A stretch of DNA of 64,000 nt, from contig CM076851.1 of assembly GCA_039519185.1 (NCBI GenBank), forward strand, positions 51,442,751-51,506,750, read 5' to 3'. This stretch comes from Astragalus membranaceus. Lineage: Eukaryota > Streptophyta > Magnoliopsida > Fabales > Fabaceae. The translations under genes and the position numbers were made by a program. Shown in pieces: positions 55,212 through 64,000 of this stretch; the stretch's first letter is position 1; each line of letters starts with the position of its first letter. The notes below the pieces were generated by a model. That model was not told the DNA's origin, did not search any database, and saw nothing but the letters and a program-made list of their open reading frames with translations.

Positions 55212-55493
55212 TGTAAGTGAGTTTGGAGTTTGTGCATTTTAGGTTATGAAAAAATAATAATGCATTGGGGTTGATTAATTACAGGACTTTTAGGTTTCAA
55301 GCTTGTAAGTTGTACATGCTCTCAAATTGGAAATCTGCTAGGTATTTTCTTTGTTGTTTGTTCCCTTTGAAATTGTCTTTGGATTGAATGACTTGAAGGA
55401 ATTGCCTATGTTTGACCAATCACATACTTCTGCACAGCAAATTAGTTTTCCCTTTATTCATTTTAATTTTCAATGTGGAAGGAATTGCCTATG

Positions 55494-56834
55494 AATGACT
55501 TAGATCAATTTTCGCGCAGGTTAAGTGGAAGCGAAGGAATTAGAAGATAAAGCAATAAAGCGGTAAAACAGTAAAGCAGGAAAGCAGTAAAGCACGCAGA
55601 GATTTATCCTGGTTCGGTCACCTCCTAGTGACCTACGTCCAGTCCTCACACCATTGTGAGATTTTCCACTAACCAAACAAAAAGGCTTACAGGTGCCTCG
55701 GAAAACCTTTACAGACTCAGGCACTCTCCTACAGGATACCCCACCTATAGAGAGCCCTCAAATCTAACAACACAACAATAAGAGATACCCCACCATTGTT
55801 ACAAACAACTGCCCTAGAAAGATACCCCACTTCCTAGTACATGCAGCTACCCCTAGAGAGATACCCCACTCTCTAGTACAAATCACAATAACAAAATAAC
55901 AATAAAGTAAATACAGAAATACCTCTAACGTAGGCAGATATTACAACTTGAAGAACGCAACCCCAACTAACTCTTAGCGAAAGATCAGCTCTGACGGACC
56001 AGTGGTGCGAGAAGAGAAAAGAATAAAATGTAAAGAGTTTTTCTTAAAATCTGCTCTGATTCGTAATAGTGGGTTGTGTGAGAAATGGAGGCTTTGAGGC
56101 CTCTATTTGTAGGTTTTGAGAAAATCAAGTTTACGTTGAAAATAATGTAGGAATCGATTCTTTGTTGAAAACATTGGATCTAGGAATCGATTCTTCCTTT
56201 AATTGAAAATCGATTTTGACTTGCTTTGAAAAAGAGGTGGAAATCGATTCTTGAGATCCAGGAGGGATAGGAATCGATTCTATACTCAATGAGATCTGGT
56301 ATAAATCGATTCTTGGCTTGCCTGAGACATGTGGGAATCGATTTCTAGTTTAGTACAAAAAGGTGTGAATCGATTCTTCCTTAAAAATTGTTTAGCTTAG
56401 GAATCGATTCTCTAATGAAATCACATGAAGTGAAAATCGATTCTATGCTTTATGATTGGCCTGAAAATCGATTTTGATGTATGTATATGTGAGGTGCAAA
56501 TCGATTTTTATGTTTCAAAGTGCTTTTGATGTTTCACGTAAGTATACATGCATCTTTGAAAAACTTGTGAGTGTGTGTGACTTTGAGAGGCGAGCTGATC
56601 TTCGAAAGAGCTTACACTTTTTCCTAAGACACACCCAAACCCTAAGGACTACCCTTATATTTAAGGACTACCCTTAAACTTGAATCTTCAATTCTTTGAG
56701 CTTGTTTGTCTTGGATTGTGACTTTGATGTTTTGTCACTTTCACTAACTTTGGCCATCAAACTTTGGCCTTGTCTTTTTCATCATCAAAACTTAACCTGT
56801 AATATTAGGTTACCTGCAATACAAGGTATCCACA
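55494..56834 (-). repeat. left LTR, truncated
   Basis: Aligns with 59701-60999. It ends GGTATCCACA at 56834, next to a polypurine tract. TATA-like TACAAATA at 56104-56111 (minus). GATACCCCAC is repeated four times between 55735 and 55872. Confidence 0.85.
56152..56506 (-). repeat. AATCGATT palindrome array, left LTR (12 copies)
   Basis: Twelve exact AATCGATT copies about 30 bp apart, from 56152 to 56499, directly upstream (sense direction) of the TATA-like box at 56104. Confidence 0.95.
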
Positions 56835-57021
56835 TTCTCCCCCGTTTTGATGATGACAAAACATTAACTCATCTCAAGGTGGGAGGTTAGTTCAAACAGA
56901 TAGTGCATATATGATACTCCCCATATCATGATGCTCCCCTTGTTTTATTGACTATATGCAAAGTGGTAATGCTATGATAATGTATATGCATGCTAAATTA
57001 TAAACTCTATTTTTCTCCCCC
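56835..57021 (-). other. multiple polypurine tracts
   Basis: On the minus strand, GGGGGAG-type tracts lie at 56837-56843 (next to the LTR), about 56924-56945 and 57014-57021. Repeated at 61000-61190 in the duplicated part. Confidence 0.75.
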
Positions 57022-57774
57022 TTTTTGTCATGATCAAAGAGGGTCGACGTAAGATAGAGTTTGCGAATCGAATGCCACGGCTATTTGAAGAACCATTGCA
57101 GATTTATAAGTGATCATCAAAACCAAAAGAAAAACATATTTTGAAACCATGAAGAGAGTATTTCATCAAAATAGGTAAAATCATGAGTCTCAAACACTGT
57201 GAAGTAGTTGTTTTAAGCTTTATACATTTCATGCTGCTTAGTTTGAAAGTTGGTGACGGCAGCCAGAATATGGGAGAAAAATTATTGTAGGTAAACAACG
57301 ATTGTGAGCATGTATTCTGAAAATTACTAGCAATTGATTGTGACAGGAGAAAATAGATTTCAAAAAAATAGCACTTCAACTGCTTTTAGAAAATGCTTTT
57401 TGAGCACGCAGAAATTCATAAGTCACAATTTCACTTGAATCCACGTTTCTTTACAAAATCACTTGAGAAACAAAAACTCGTTTGAAGAACCAAATTTTCT
57501 TTTGCAATGGATCGTGAAAATATCAACTAGTTGTTTGTGTCGACTCAACTAGCTCAATCACACTATCGCATTTCTAACCATAACCTCTAAGAAGGTGATA
57601 TATAATTTTTATATGCTTAGTCCTAGAGGGATGACCAGAATACTTTGTTGTTTCATGCCTTATAAATATTGTTCTTTAAAGATGCATGAAATGAGGTTCA
57701 GGAATTGCTCTATTTCAGTAGTCACATATTTGACTTAATAAACTATTCTTAAGCACATTTTCAAAATAGAGGTG
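57022..57774 (-). other. 3' untranslated internal region
   Basis: No coding sequence. Its first part, to 57457, is repeated at 61180-61622. Confidence 0.6.
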
Positions 57775-57915
57775 AATAAAATTTTAACCAATCCGCCTTT
57801 ACTGGTGATTCTTCCTCTATTTATCACAAGTCACGTGACGGCTTTTTCCGGGGGTGAGTGTTAAGAACTTTATTGCGTCTCCGGTCATGCGCTTTGAGTC
57901 TTTGCTGTCAAGGTA
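57775..57915 (-). pseudogene. protease vestige, active site DSK
   Basis: Directly after the TGA that ends gag, the minus strand reads YLDSKDSKRMTGDAIKFL and then SRHVTCDK before stops. The TGA stands in place of the Trp of WYLDS. The catalytic Gly is Lys. Compare DSRDSKFMTGD at 46790-46923. Confidence 0.85.
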
Positions 57916-59571
57916 TCAATCTGCCCCCATACCTTGAAGCATACCTGCAATGATCTGAAACAAGGTTCTAGGTACCCAAATCTCTTTGGGTCCTTGTGGG
58001 TTAGTGCTTGGTATGTTTCTTTTGGGAACCCATACCTTTCTCATAGTTTGATTACCTCTTGCTCTGCAAACGGAAGCGGTATGTCCAGGTTTACCACAGT
58101 AATAACATGTAATATAAGGTCTAGTGGAAAATTTTGGTTTATAATGAACATGCCTTTCTATGGGTTTGTTTCTAGGGAATCTATGATGCACATTTTGTAA
58201 ACTAGACAATTTCCCAACAGTCCATTCCAGTTCATGAATTTTCTTTTCAAAATCAGCACATTTATCACAAGTATAATTTTCTTTAAAGCATGCAAGGCTA
58301 TCATTTTCTTTTCTAAGCTTTAATTTTTCTTTAATTAAAGCAGTAACATTATTTTCAAGATGAGTGATAACTTTCTTAGATTTATCTAATGCTTTAGCTA
58401 GTTTTAAGGATTTATCATGCAATTCAGTGAATGCTTCATACAGTTCATCATAATCATCTTGCAAAGTTTCAGAGTTAGAAGATACCTCAGTTTCACTTTT
58501 GTTGTCGTGGTCGGCCATGAGAGCAATTTGATCTTTTTCACTTTCTGATTTATCTGATGAGTTTATGTCATTGTTTTCCCATGCTGTGTAGGCTTTTCTA
58601 CTTCTGTTTCTCTTGGATCCCTTTGATCGTTTTCTTTGTGATTTTGGGCATTCCATCTTCATGTGTCCGGATTTGCCACATTCGTGGCAAGTTTGTGGAC
58701 TTGAGAAGTTTTCTTTGCTTGAGCCTCTTTTGGTTGGAGAATTCTTTTTGAGAGATCTTTCCCTTCTCATGAACTTTTTGAATTTACTAACCATTAGTTC
58801 CATTTTCTCCTCGTCTTCATCTTCATCTTCCAAATCATCACTATCGTCGGATGAGCTTGAACTGGAAGCTTTGAGAGCTAAGTTTTTGTTCTTCTTGTCT
58901 TTTCCTTCATGCTCTGCTAGGCGAGTGAGCTCTAACTCGTGCTCAAGTAGTTTCCCAAACAGGGTGGCGAGAGTCATGGTAGTCAAGTTTCTTGACTCAG
59001 TTATTGCAGTCACCTTTGGTTGCCATTCTCTGTTTAGGCATCTCAGCACTTTGTTGATCAAGTCTTCGGGAGGAAATGATTTTCCTAATGAACCCAATTT
59101 GTTCACTATGTGAGTGAACCTTTTCTGCATCTCTGATATTGTTTCACCTGTATTCATTCTAAACAATTCGTACTCTCTGGTAAGAGTATTTGATCTTGCC
59201 CTTTTCACTTCACTTGTACCCTCTTGAGTAACTTGAAGATTATCCCACATTTCTTGGGCAGTTTTACCGTTTGAAACTCGAAAAAATCCATCAGCAATCA
59301 AAGCAGAAGTAATAATATTTTTAGCACGTAAATTAAGTTGCACTTTTCTTTTCTCATCATCAGACCATTCATTTCTACTTTATGTTGTAAGAATACCATC
59401 TACTATGTGTGTGGGGACGAAAGGTCCTTTTTCCACAGCATCCCAAACATCTAAGTCTACCCCTTCAATAAAAATTCTCATTCTTTCTTGCCAATATGCA
59501 TAGTCTTCTCCGTTGAATCCCGGAGGACGGAAAAGAGATGCACCCTCTTGCGTAGACCAACCTGAGGCCAT
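57916..59571 (-). pseudogene. Gag of the Sirevirus derivative in CACTA H
   Basis: Probable start MASGWSTQEGASLFRPPGF at 59571. NGEDYAYWQERMRIFIEGV and LDVWDAVEKGPFVPTH are the Gag N-terminal blocks. A single TAA at 59380-59382 interrupts the frame, which otherwise runs 475 codons to 57916. The core has NTLTREYELFRMNTGETI and FTHIVNKLGSLGKSF. Two zinc knuckles are present: CHECGKSGHMKMEC and, after a coiled coil, CYYCGKPGHTASVC. The end NPQGPKEIWVPRT is the same border as in the element at 46959. Confidence 0.92.
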
Positions 59572-59609
59572 TTCTCTTGAAGCTGCTAGGCCCTTTATAC
59601 AAGAGTCTA

Positions 59610-59621
59610 GCTCTGATACCA
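59610..59621 (-). other. primer binding site
   Basis: TGGTATCAGAGC on the minus strand, perfect initiator-tRNA-Met type, one base from the LTR edge. Confidence 0.9.
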
Positions 59622-59622
59622 C

Positions 59623-60999
59623 TTTTTACCAAGTGGCATCAGTCTCAAGAGGGGGGGTGAATTGAGATTTAAAAACTTTTGAAAATGTTTTCCCCTTTTC
59701 AATGACTTAGATCACTTTTCGCGCAGGTTAAGTGGAAGCGAAGGAATTGGAAGATAAAGCAATAAAGCGGTAAAACAGTAAAGGAGGAAAGCAATAAAGC
59801 ACGCAGAGATTTATCCTGGTTCGGTCACCTCCTAGTGACCAAACAACAAGGCTTACAGGTGCCTCAGAAAACCTTTACAAACTCAGGCACTCTGCTACAG
59901 GATACCCCACCTATAGAGAGCCCTCAAATCTAACAACACAACAATAAGAGATACCCCACCCTTGTTACAAACAACTGCCCTAGAAAGATAACCCACTTCC
60001 TAGTACATGCAGCTACCCCTAGAGAGATACCCCACTCTCTAGTACAAATCACAATAACAAAATAACAATAAAGTAAATACAGAAATACCTCTAACGTAGG
60101 CAGATATTACAACTTGAAGAACGCAACCCCAACTAACTCTTAGCGAAAGATCAGCTATGACGGACCAGCGGTGCGAGAAGAGCAAAGAATAAAATGTAAA
60201 GAGTTTTTCTCAAAATGTGCTCTGATTCGTAATAGTGGGTTGTGTGAGAAATGGAGGCTTTGAGGCCTCTATTTGTAGGTTTTGAGAAAATCAAGTTTAC
60301 GTTGAAAATAATGTACGAATCGATTCTTGTTGAAAACATTGGATCTAGGAATCGATTCTTCCTTTAATTGAAAATCGATTTTGACTTGCTTTGAAAAAGA
60401 GGTGGAAATCGATTCTTGAGATCCAGGAGGGATAGGAATCGATTCTATACTCATTGAGATCTTGTATAAATCGATTCTTGGCTTGCCTGAGACATGTGGG
60501 AATCGATTTCTAGTTTAGTACAAAAAGGTGTGATTCGATTCTTCCTTAAAAATTGTTTAGCTTAGGAATCGATTCTCTAATGAAGTCACATGAAGTGAAA
60601 ATCGATTCTATGCTTTATGATTGGCCTGAAAATCGATTTTGATGTATGTATATGCAAGGTGCAAATCGATTTTTATCTTTCAAAGTGCTTTTGATGTTTT
60701 GCGTAAGTATGCATGCATCTTTGAAAAACTTGTGAGTGTGTGTGACTTTGAGAGGCGAGCTGACCTTCGAAAGAGCTTACACTTTTTCCTAAGATACACC
60801 CAAACCCTAAGGACTACCCTTATATTTAAGGACTACCCTTAAACTTGAATCTTCAATTCTTTGAGCTTGTTTGTCTTGGATTGTGACTTTGATGTTTTGT
60901 CACTTTCATTAACTTTGGCCATCAAACTTTGGCTTTGTCTTTTTCATCATCAAAACTTAACCTGTAATATTAGGTTACCTGCAATACAAGGTATCCACA
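59623..60999 (-). repeat. right LTR, complete
   Basis: 1377 bp. The plus-strand start TTTTTACCAAGTG aligns with TGTTGACCAAGTG of the solo LTR at 25497, and it ends TATCCACA. TATA-like box at 60270-60277. Confidence 0.82.
60318..60671 (-). repeat. AATCGATT palindrome array, right LTR
   Basis: Eleven exact copies plus one ATTCGATT (about 60534), in register with the left LTR array. Confidence 0.95.
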
Positions 61000-61622
61000 T
61001 TCTTCCCCTTTTTGATGATGACAAAACATTAACTCATCTCAAGGTGGGAGGTTAGTTCAAACAGATAATGCATATATGATACTCCCCCTATCATGATGCT
61101 CCCCCTGTTTTATTGACTATATGCAAATGGGTAATGCTATGATAATGTATATGCATGCTAAATTATAAACTCTAGTTTTCTCCCCCTTTTTGTCATGATC
61201 AAAGAGGGTCGACGTAAGATAGAGTTTGTGAATCGAATGACACAGCTATTTGAAGAACCATTGCAAATTTATAAGTGATCATCAAAATCAAAAGAAAAAC
61301 ACATTTTGAAACCATGAAGAGAGTATTTCATCAAAATAGGTAAAATCATGAGTCTCAAACACTGTGAAGTAGTTGTTTTAAGCTTTATACATTTCATGCT
61401 GTTTAATTTGAAAGTTGGTGATGGCAGCCAGAATATGGGAGAAAAATTATTTTAGGTAAACAACGATTGTGAGCATGTATTCTGAAAATTACTAGCAATT
61501 GATTGTGACAGGAGAAAATAGATTTTAAAAAAATAGCACTTCAACTGCTTTTAGAAAATGCTTTTTGAGCACGCAGAAATTCATAAGTCACAATTTCACT
61601 TGAATCCACGTTTCTTTACAAA

Positions 61623-62561
61623 TAAATTTATCTACTAGTTCATGTTTATGCTTGATATTTATCTCTTGATGAATGTTCCACTGAAATCCTGTATAATTGA
61701 AGTTCTCTATGTAAGTCCAAGGCAAAAAACAATTCTAATTTTTATTTTTGGTTTACTTCATAGAAATTTAATTTGTTTTTCTGGAAATTTCTCTTTTTGC
61801 ATCTCATTAGTTTGAATTCATATTACATCGGTATTAGGAATCTTCACCTACTGGTCCATGATTGCTCCCCAGTATTTGGAATCTTTTCCTACCCTTCTAA
61901 CTTGATTGACCAAGCCAAAGACAAGTTCCTTATTGTAGATGCATTAATCCTTGACTTATAAAATGAATTTTCAATTACATGCTCGATCTACTATCACCAG
62001 CTTTTCAGTTTAACTGATGTGGATTGTGTATAATTGTTCGACCTGTTTCTACCTTTTGGGTTTAATTAATCTCATTTGTCACTAATATATTATTTCCATG
62101 TCTTGATATAAGTTTTCATATGACATATTTCACTTTTCTCATCATGATTTATTTAATATTTCTTCTTTGGTTAGTGTCTGATGACGTGAAGAGTCATTAC
62201 CTATATTTAAGAGAAGACTCAGGTGGCTTGTTCGTCTTTGGGCTAGAGAGACACAGGTCCAGGTACATATTGTTTTCAATCATGATCTATTTTCTTTATA
62301 AGGAGTTTCATTTATGTCATGGAATGATATTATTATCCTTTTTGTCTTCTGAGTTCTGACATTCTTCCCCTCAGTCAGTCTTGGTTATCAATGTCTCATT
62401 TAGAAAACAAAATCTGCCCAGCTTTAAATTCTAATTGTAATAATCAAGCCTTTCACAAGAATTTTAACTGTTTTCTTATAGGGAATTGTAATGCTTATGT
62501 CAAGGGAATTTTAATTATAGAGACAATAGAGAAACAAAGAATAAAAGAATAGCCATGTCAC
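61623..62561 (+). other. internal sequence of CACTA H with an exon-like segment
   Basis: Intron-like AT-rich sequence. A segment at about 62173-62261 lies between TTGGTTAG and CCAG|GTACAT and is open in one frame (SDDVKSHYLYLREDSGGLF and onward). I cannot assign it. The rest shows no coding signal. Confidence 0.4.
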
Positions 62562-62680
62562 TACAAGAATAACCTAAATTAGCGTCCAATGACGGAGTTT
62601 TTGTCTGTCACTACTGCTTAAGATTCCGACGGATTTCCCAGAGATTATGTCGTCGCTACATTTTCAGTGTTCTTCCCGCT
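62562..62680. repeat. second CACTA-like terminus inside H
   Basis: CACTACAAGAATAACC followed by TTAGCGTCCAATGACGG, TCCGACGGATTTCC and GTCGTCGCTAC has the form of a CACTA end in the left orientation. It may be the end of another element inserted beside, or fused with, H. Confidence 0.6.
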
Positions 62681-62835
62681 TCATTGGATTCTTAATTATG
62701 CTTTGGATGGGGTAATTTTGTGCCTTTTTGGTTTATTGTTGCTGTACTTAATAGGAAAAGAGAGGGTGGTATTTGTACATTTATTTATATTTTATTATAC
62801 ATGGATTGATCTCATTAGTAAAATCTTTGATGCAG

Positions 62836-63008
62836 TTGCGCCTATATGCTATGCTCACCTGGCTGCAACCCAGATGGGACAATTCATGAAATTTGATGAT
62901 AAGTCAGAGACCTCTTCGAGTCATGGTGGAAGTGGAATTAACGCTTCTCCAGTCCCTCAGCTTCCCAAGTTGGAGGAGAAAGTGTGCAACTCTATGTTCT
63001 TCTGTTGA
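62836..63008 (+). pseudogene. last coding exon of an AGO4-type Argonaute gene (captured fragment)
   Basis: After acceptor GATGCAG at 62835 the frame reads (V)APICYAHLAATQMGQFMKF, then SETSSSHGG and PQLPKLEEKV, ending NSMFFC and TGA. This is the C-terminal end of the PIWI domain and tail of the AGO4/6/9 clade, which guides RNA-directed DNA methylation of transposons. The HLAA and SETSSSHGG motifs and the MFFC end are diagnostic. About 130 bp of intron precede it and 3' untranslated sequence follows. No other Argonaute exon is present, so it is a gene fragment carried by the CACTA element, not a working gene. Confidence 0.88.
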
Positions 63009-63064
63009 GGCTGGTGGCCCCTGTTAAACTTTTATGTTTGTTAGACTGTAAGCTTACTGGGTTT

Positions 63065-63176
63065 GCAGAAAGAACAGGCGGAAGCCTTTTGCACTTTCCT
63101 TCACATGTTTAATATTTGGTTTGTAGAAAGAACTGGCGGAAGCCTTTTGCACTTTGGTTCACATGTTTAATATTTA
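63065..63176 (+). repeat. 58-bp tandem duplication in the Argonaute 3' untranslated region
   Basis: AAAGAACAGGCGGAAGCC and AAAGAACTGGCGGAAGCC start 58 bp apart, each followed by TTTTGCACTTT and TTCACATGTTTAATATTT. Confidence 0.88.
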
Positions 63177-63354
63177 TGATGTGTTTTGCTGGTGGCCTTA
63201 CTGTGCCAATCTTCAAGAGGGGAAATTGATTGATTTTGATCATAGAGTCTATGTTAATTTCATGTTTTAGTACTGATTAGTTGAGTCAGATTATGGATAT
63301 AACTATTAAATAGTATTTTGGATGTATAATTTAATTTTTTTTTATTTTTTTTAA

Positions 63355-63606
63355 ATTTCTGACGGATTTGCGACGAAAATGTGTCAGAGTTTGCGACGAC
63401 TTTGCCACGGATATTTGCGACGGACTTGCAACGAGTTTGCGACGGATTATTTGCGACGGGGAGTTTCGTCGCAAACGCTTTGCGACGAGCTGTTTTGCCA
63501 CGACAATTCGTCCGTCGCAACTTCCGTCGGAAATTCAAATTTGCCACGGAAAAAAGTTCATTTGCGACGGAAATTGCCGTCGCAAATGAGCGATTTTCTT
63601 GTAGTG
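63355..63606. repeat. right subterminal and terminal repeats of CACTA H
   Basis: A dense array of TTTGCGACGG and its inverse CCGTCGCAAA, more than ten copies, ending TTCTTGTAGTG at 63606. Confidence 0.92.
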
Positions 63607-63609
63607 AGT

Positions 63610-64000
63610 ACTCTTTTTTCTTCTTGAGTCTTTTTTTCACGGGGTTTTGGCTCATAGATGTTTTAATGAGACCTCAAGGTAATTGTACGGATTAGATCGG
63701 TACCCATTGTACTCTCATTAATATAATCATTTGCTTATAAAAGAAAATTTTAACTAGTGTTGTGTTGCAATTGGGAGAGTCGATTTCGAATCTACAACAC
63801 TTCACTTCATCTCTCTCCTTAAGTCCTAATTATTTGCGCTCGACAAAAAAATATTAAAAAGTGTCTCGTTTCATTGATGTGGTAGAAAGATATTCTAATT
63901 TTCTTCCTAATAAAGACATTTTAATCTTTCTCTTCTGCTTGGTGTTGTGGCAAGTGGCAAGTGGCAAGGTGGGCGAATTAGGTATTTGGTATATGATGGA
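63610..64000. other. AT-rich flank, no gene
   Basis: No coding signal or repeat. CAAGTGGCAAGTGGCAAGGTGG near 63950 is a very short local repeat. Confidence 0.5.

Larger units (their letters stand above)
55494..61622 (-). mobile_element. rearranged gag-only Sirevirus derivative in CACTA H
   Basis: The order is LTR lacking its first 78 bp (55494-56834), internal region with gag (56835-59622), full LTR (59623-60999), then a second copy of the first 623 bp of the internal region (61000-61622). This LTR-internal-LTR-internal order is not a normal insertion, and no target duplication could be found at the outer breaks. It suggests recombination between two copies, or a tandem form that was later trimmed. 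The internal region codes only Gag and a dead protease vestige. Confidence 0.82.
54295..63606 (+). mobile_element. CACTA DNA transposon H, non-autonomous, with captured gene piece
   Basis: The ends CACTACAAGAATATTG and, inverted, CACTACAAGAAAATCG are flanked by a perfect AGT duplication (54292-54294, 63607-63609). GCGACGG motifs fill both ends (54330-54490 and 63355-63600). No transposase is visible. It contains a leader similar to that of CACTA E, a rearranged Sirevirus-like insertion (55494-61622) and the 3' end of an Argonaute gene (62836-63008). Confidence 0.93.

Noticed and set aside
59634..61620. LTR boundaries TGGCATCAG...TTTCTTTACA for the element in CACTA H
   Set aside because: No polypurine tract adjoins that right end and the primer site would be 12 bp away. 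Boundaries 59623-60999 fit the primer site, the polypurine tract and the solo LTR at 25497.
62667..62835. Hydrophobic N-terminal part of the open frame that ends with the Argonaute tail
   Set aside because: It is intron and transposon-end sequence before a splice acceptor at 62835. The Leu/Phe-rich translation reflects AT-rich DNA.
62836..63008. A functional Argonaute gene at this place
   Set aside because: Only the last exon is present. Upstream is a CACTA-like end and retrotransposon sequence, without the PIWI catalytic region or the PAZ domain.

Overview
This is plant nuclear DNA made almost entirely of transposable elements nested inside one another. No intact host gene is visible. Four outer elements cover about 58.6 kb of the 64 kb: a CACTA element (A, 973-10107), a large CACTA element (B, 11821-29676), a Ty3/Gypsy element of the Tat type (F, 31511-53758) and a CACTA element (H, 54295-63606). 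The mix of Ogre/Tat-type Gypsy, Sirevirus-type Copia and CACTA elements indicates a eudicot, and I would guess a legume. That guess is an inference from element families only.

Nesting was read mainly from target-site duplications (TSDs) seen directly. Element A (TSD AAA) contains a 6.9-kb Copia element (2277-9166, TSD AAGTA), whose reverse transcriptase is split by a Sirevirus-like solo LTR (6036-7922, TSD CTCAC). Element B has its transposase genes on the minus strand. They are broken by an Ogre-family solo LTR (12751-14241), a gag-only Ogre-like element (16713-24891) that itself holds a small solo LTR (22904-23279, TSD GTAGG), and another Sirevirus-like solo LTR (25497-26895, TSD AGTCC). 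Element F (TSD TATAT) has gag-pol on the plus strand and an antisense accessory ORF. That ORF is split by a gag-only Sirevirus derivative (38196-50544, TSD GTAAG), whose left LTR holds a CACTA element, E (39605-45869, TSD TTA). Element H (TSD AGT) contains a rearranged gag-only Sirevirus derivative (55494-61622) and the last coding exon of an AGO4-type Argonaute gene.

Two patterns stand out. First, every Sirevirus-like LTR here, from at least three diverged families, carries 8 to 12 copies of the palindrome AATCGATT about 30-40 bp apart, directly upstream of the TATA box in the sense direction. Second, the two gag-only internal regions stop at the same place and keep a short protease vestige whose DSG active site reads DSR or DSK, which suggests a shared non-autonomous ancestor. 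The Argonaute exon inside a CACTA element is the only host-derived coding sequence I recognise.

The remaining gaps (1-972, 10108-11820, 29677-31510, 53759-54294, 63607-64000) hold no recognisable genes. They contain only a decayed Copia gag piece, a decayed LTR and a possible Stowaway-like end.
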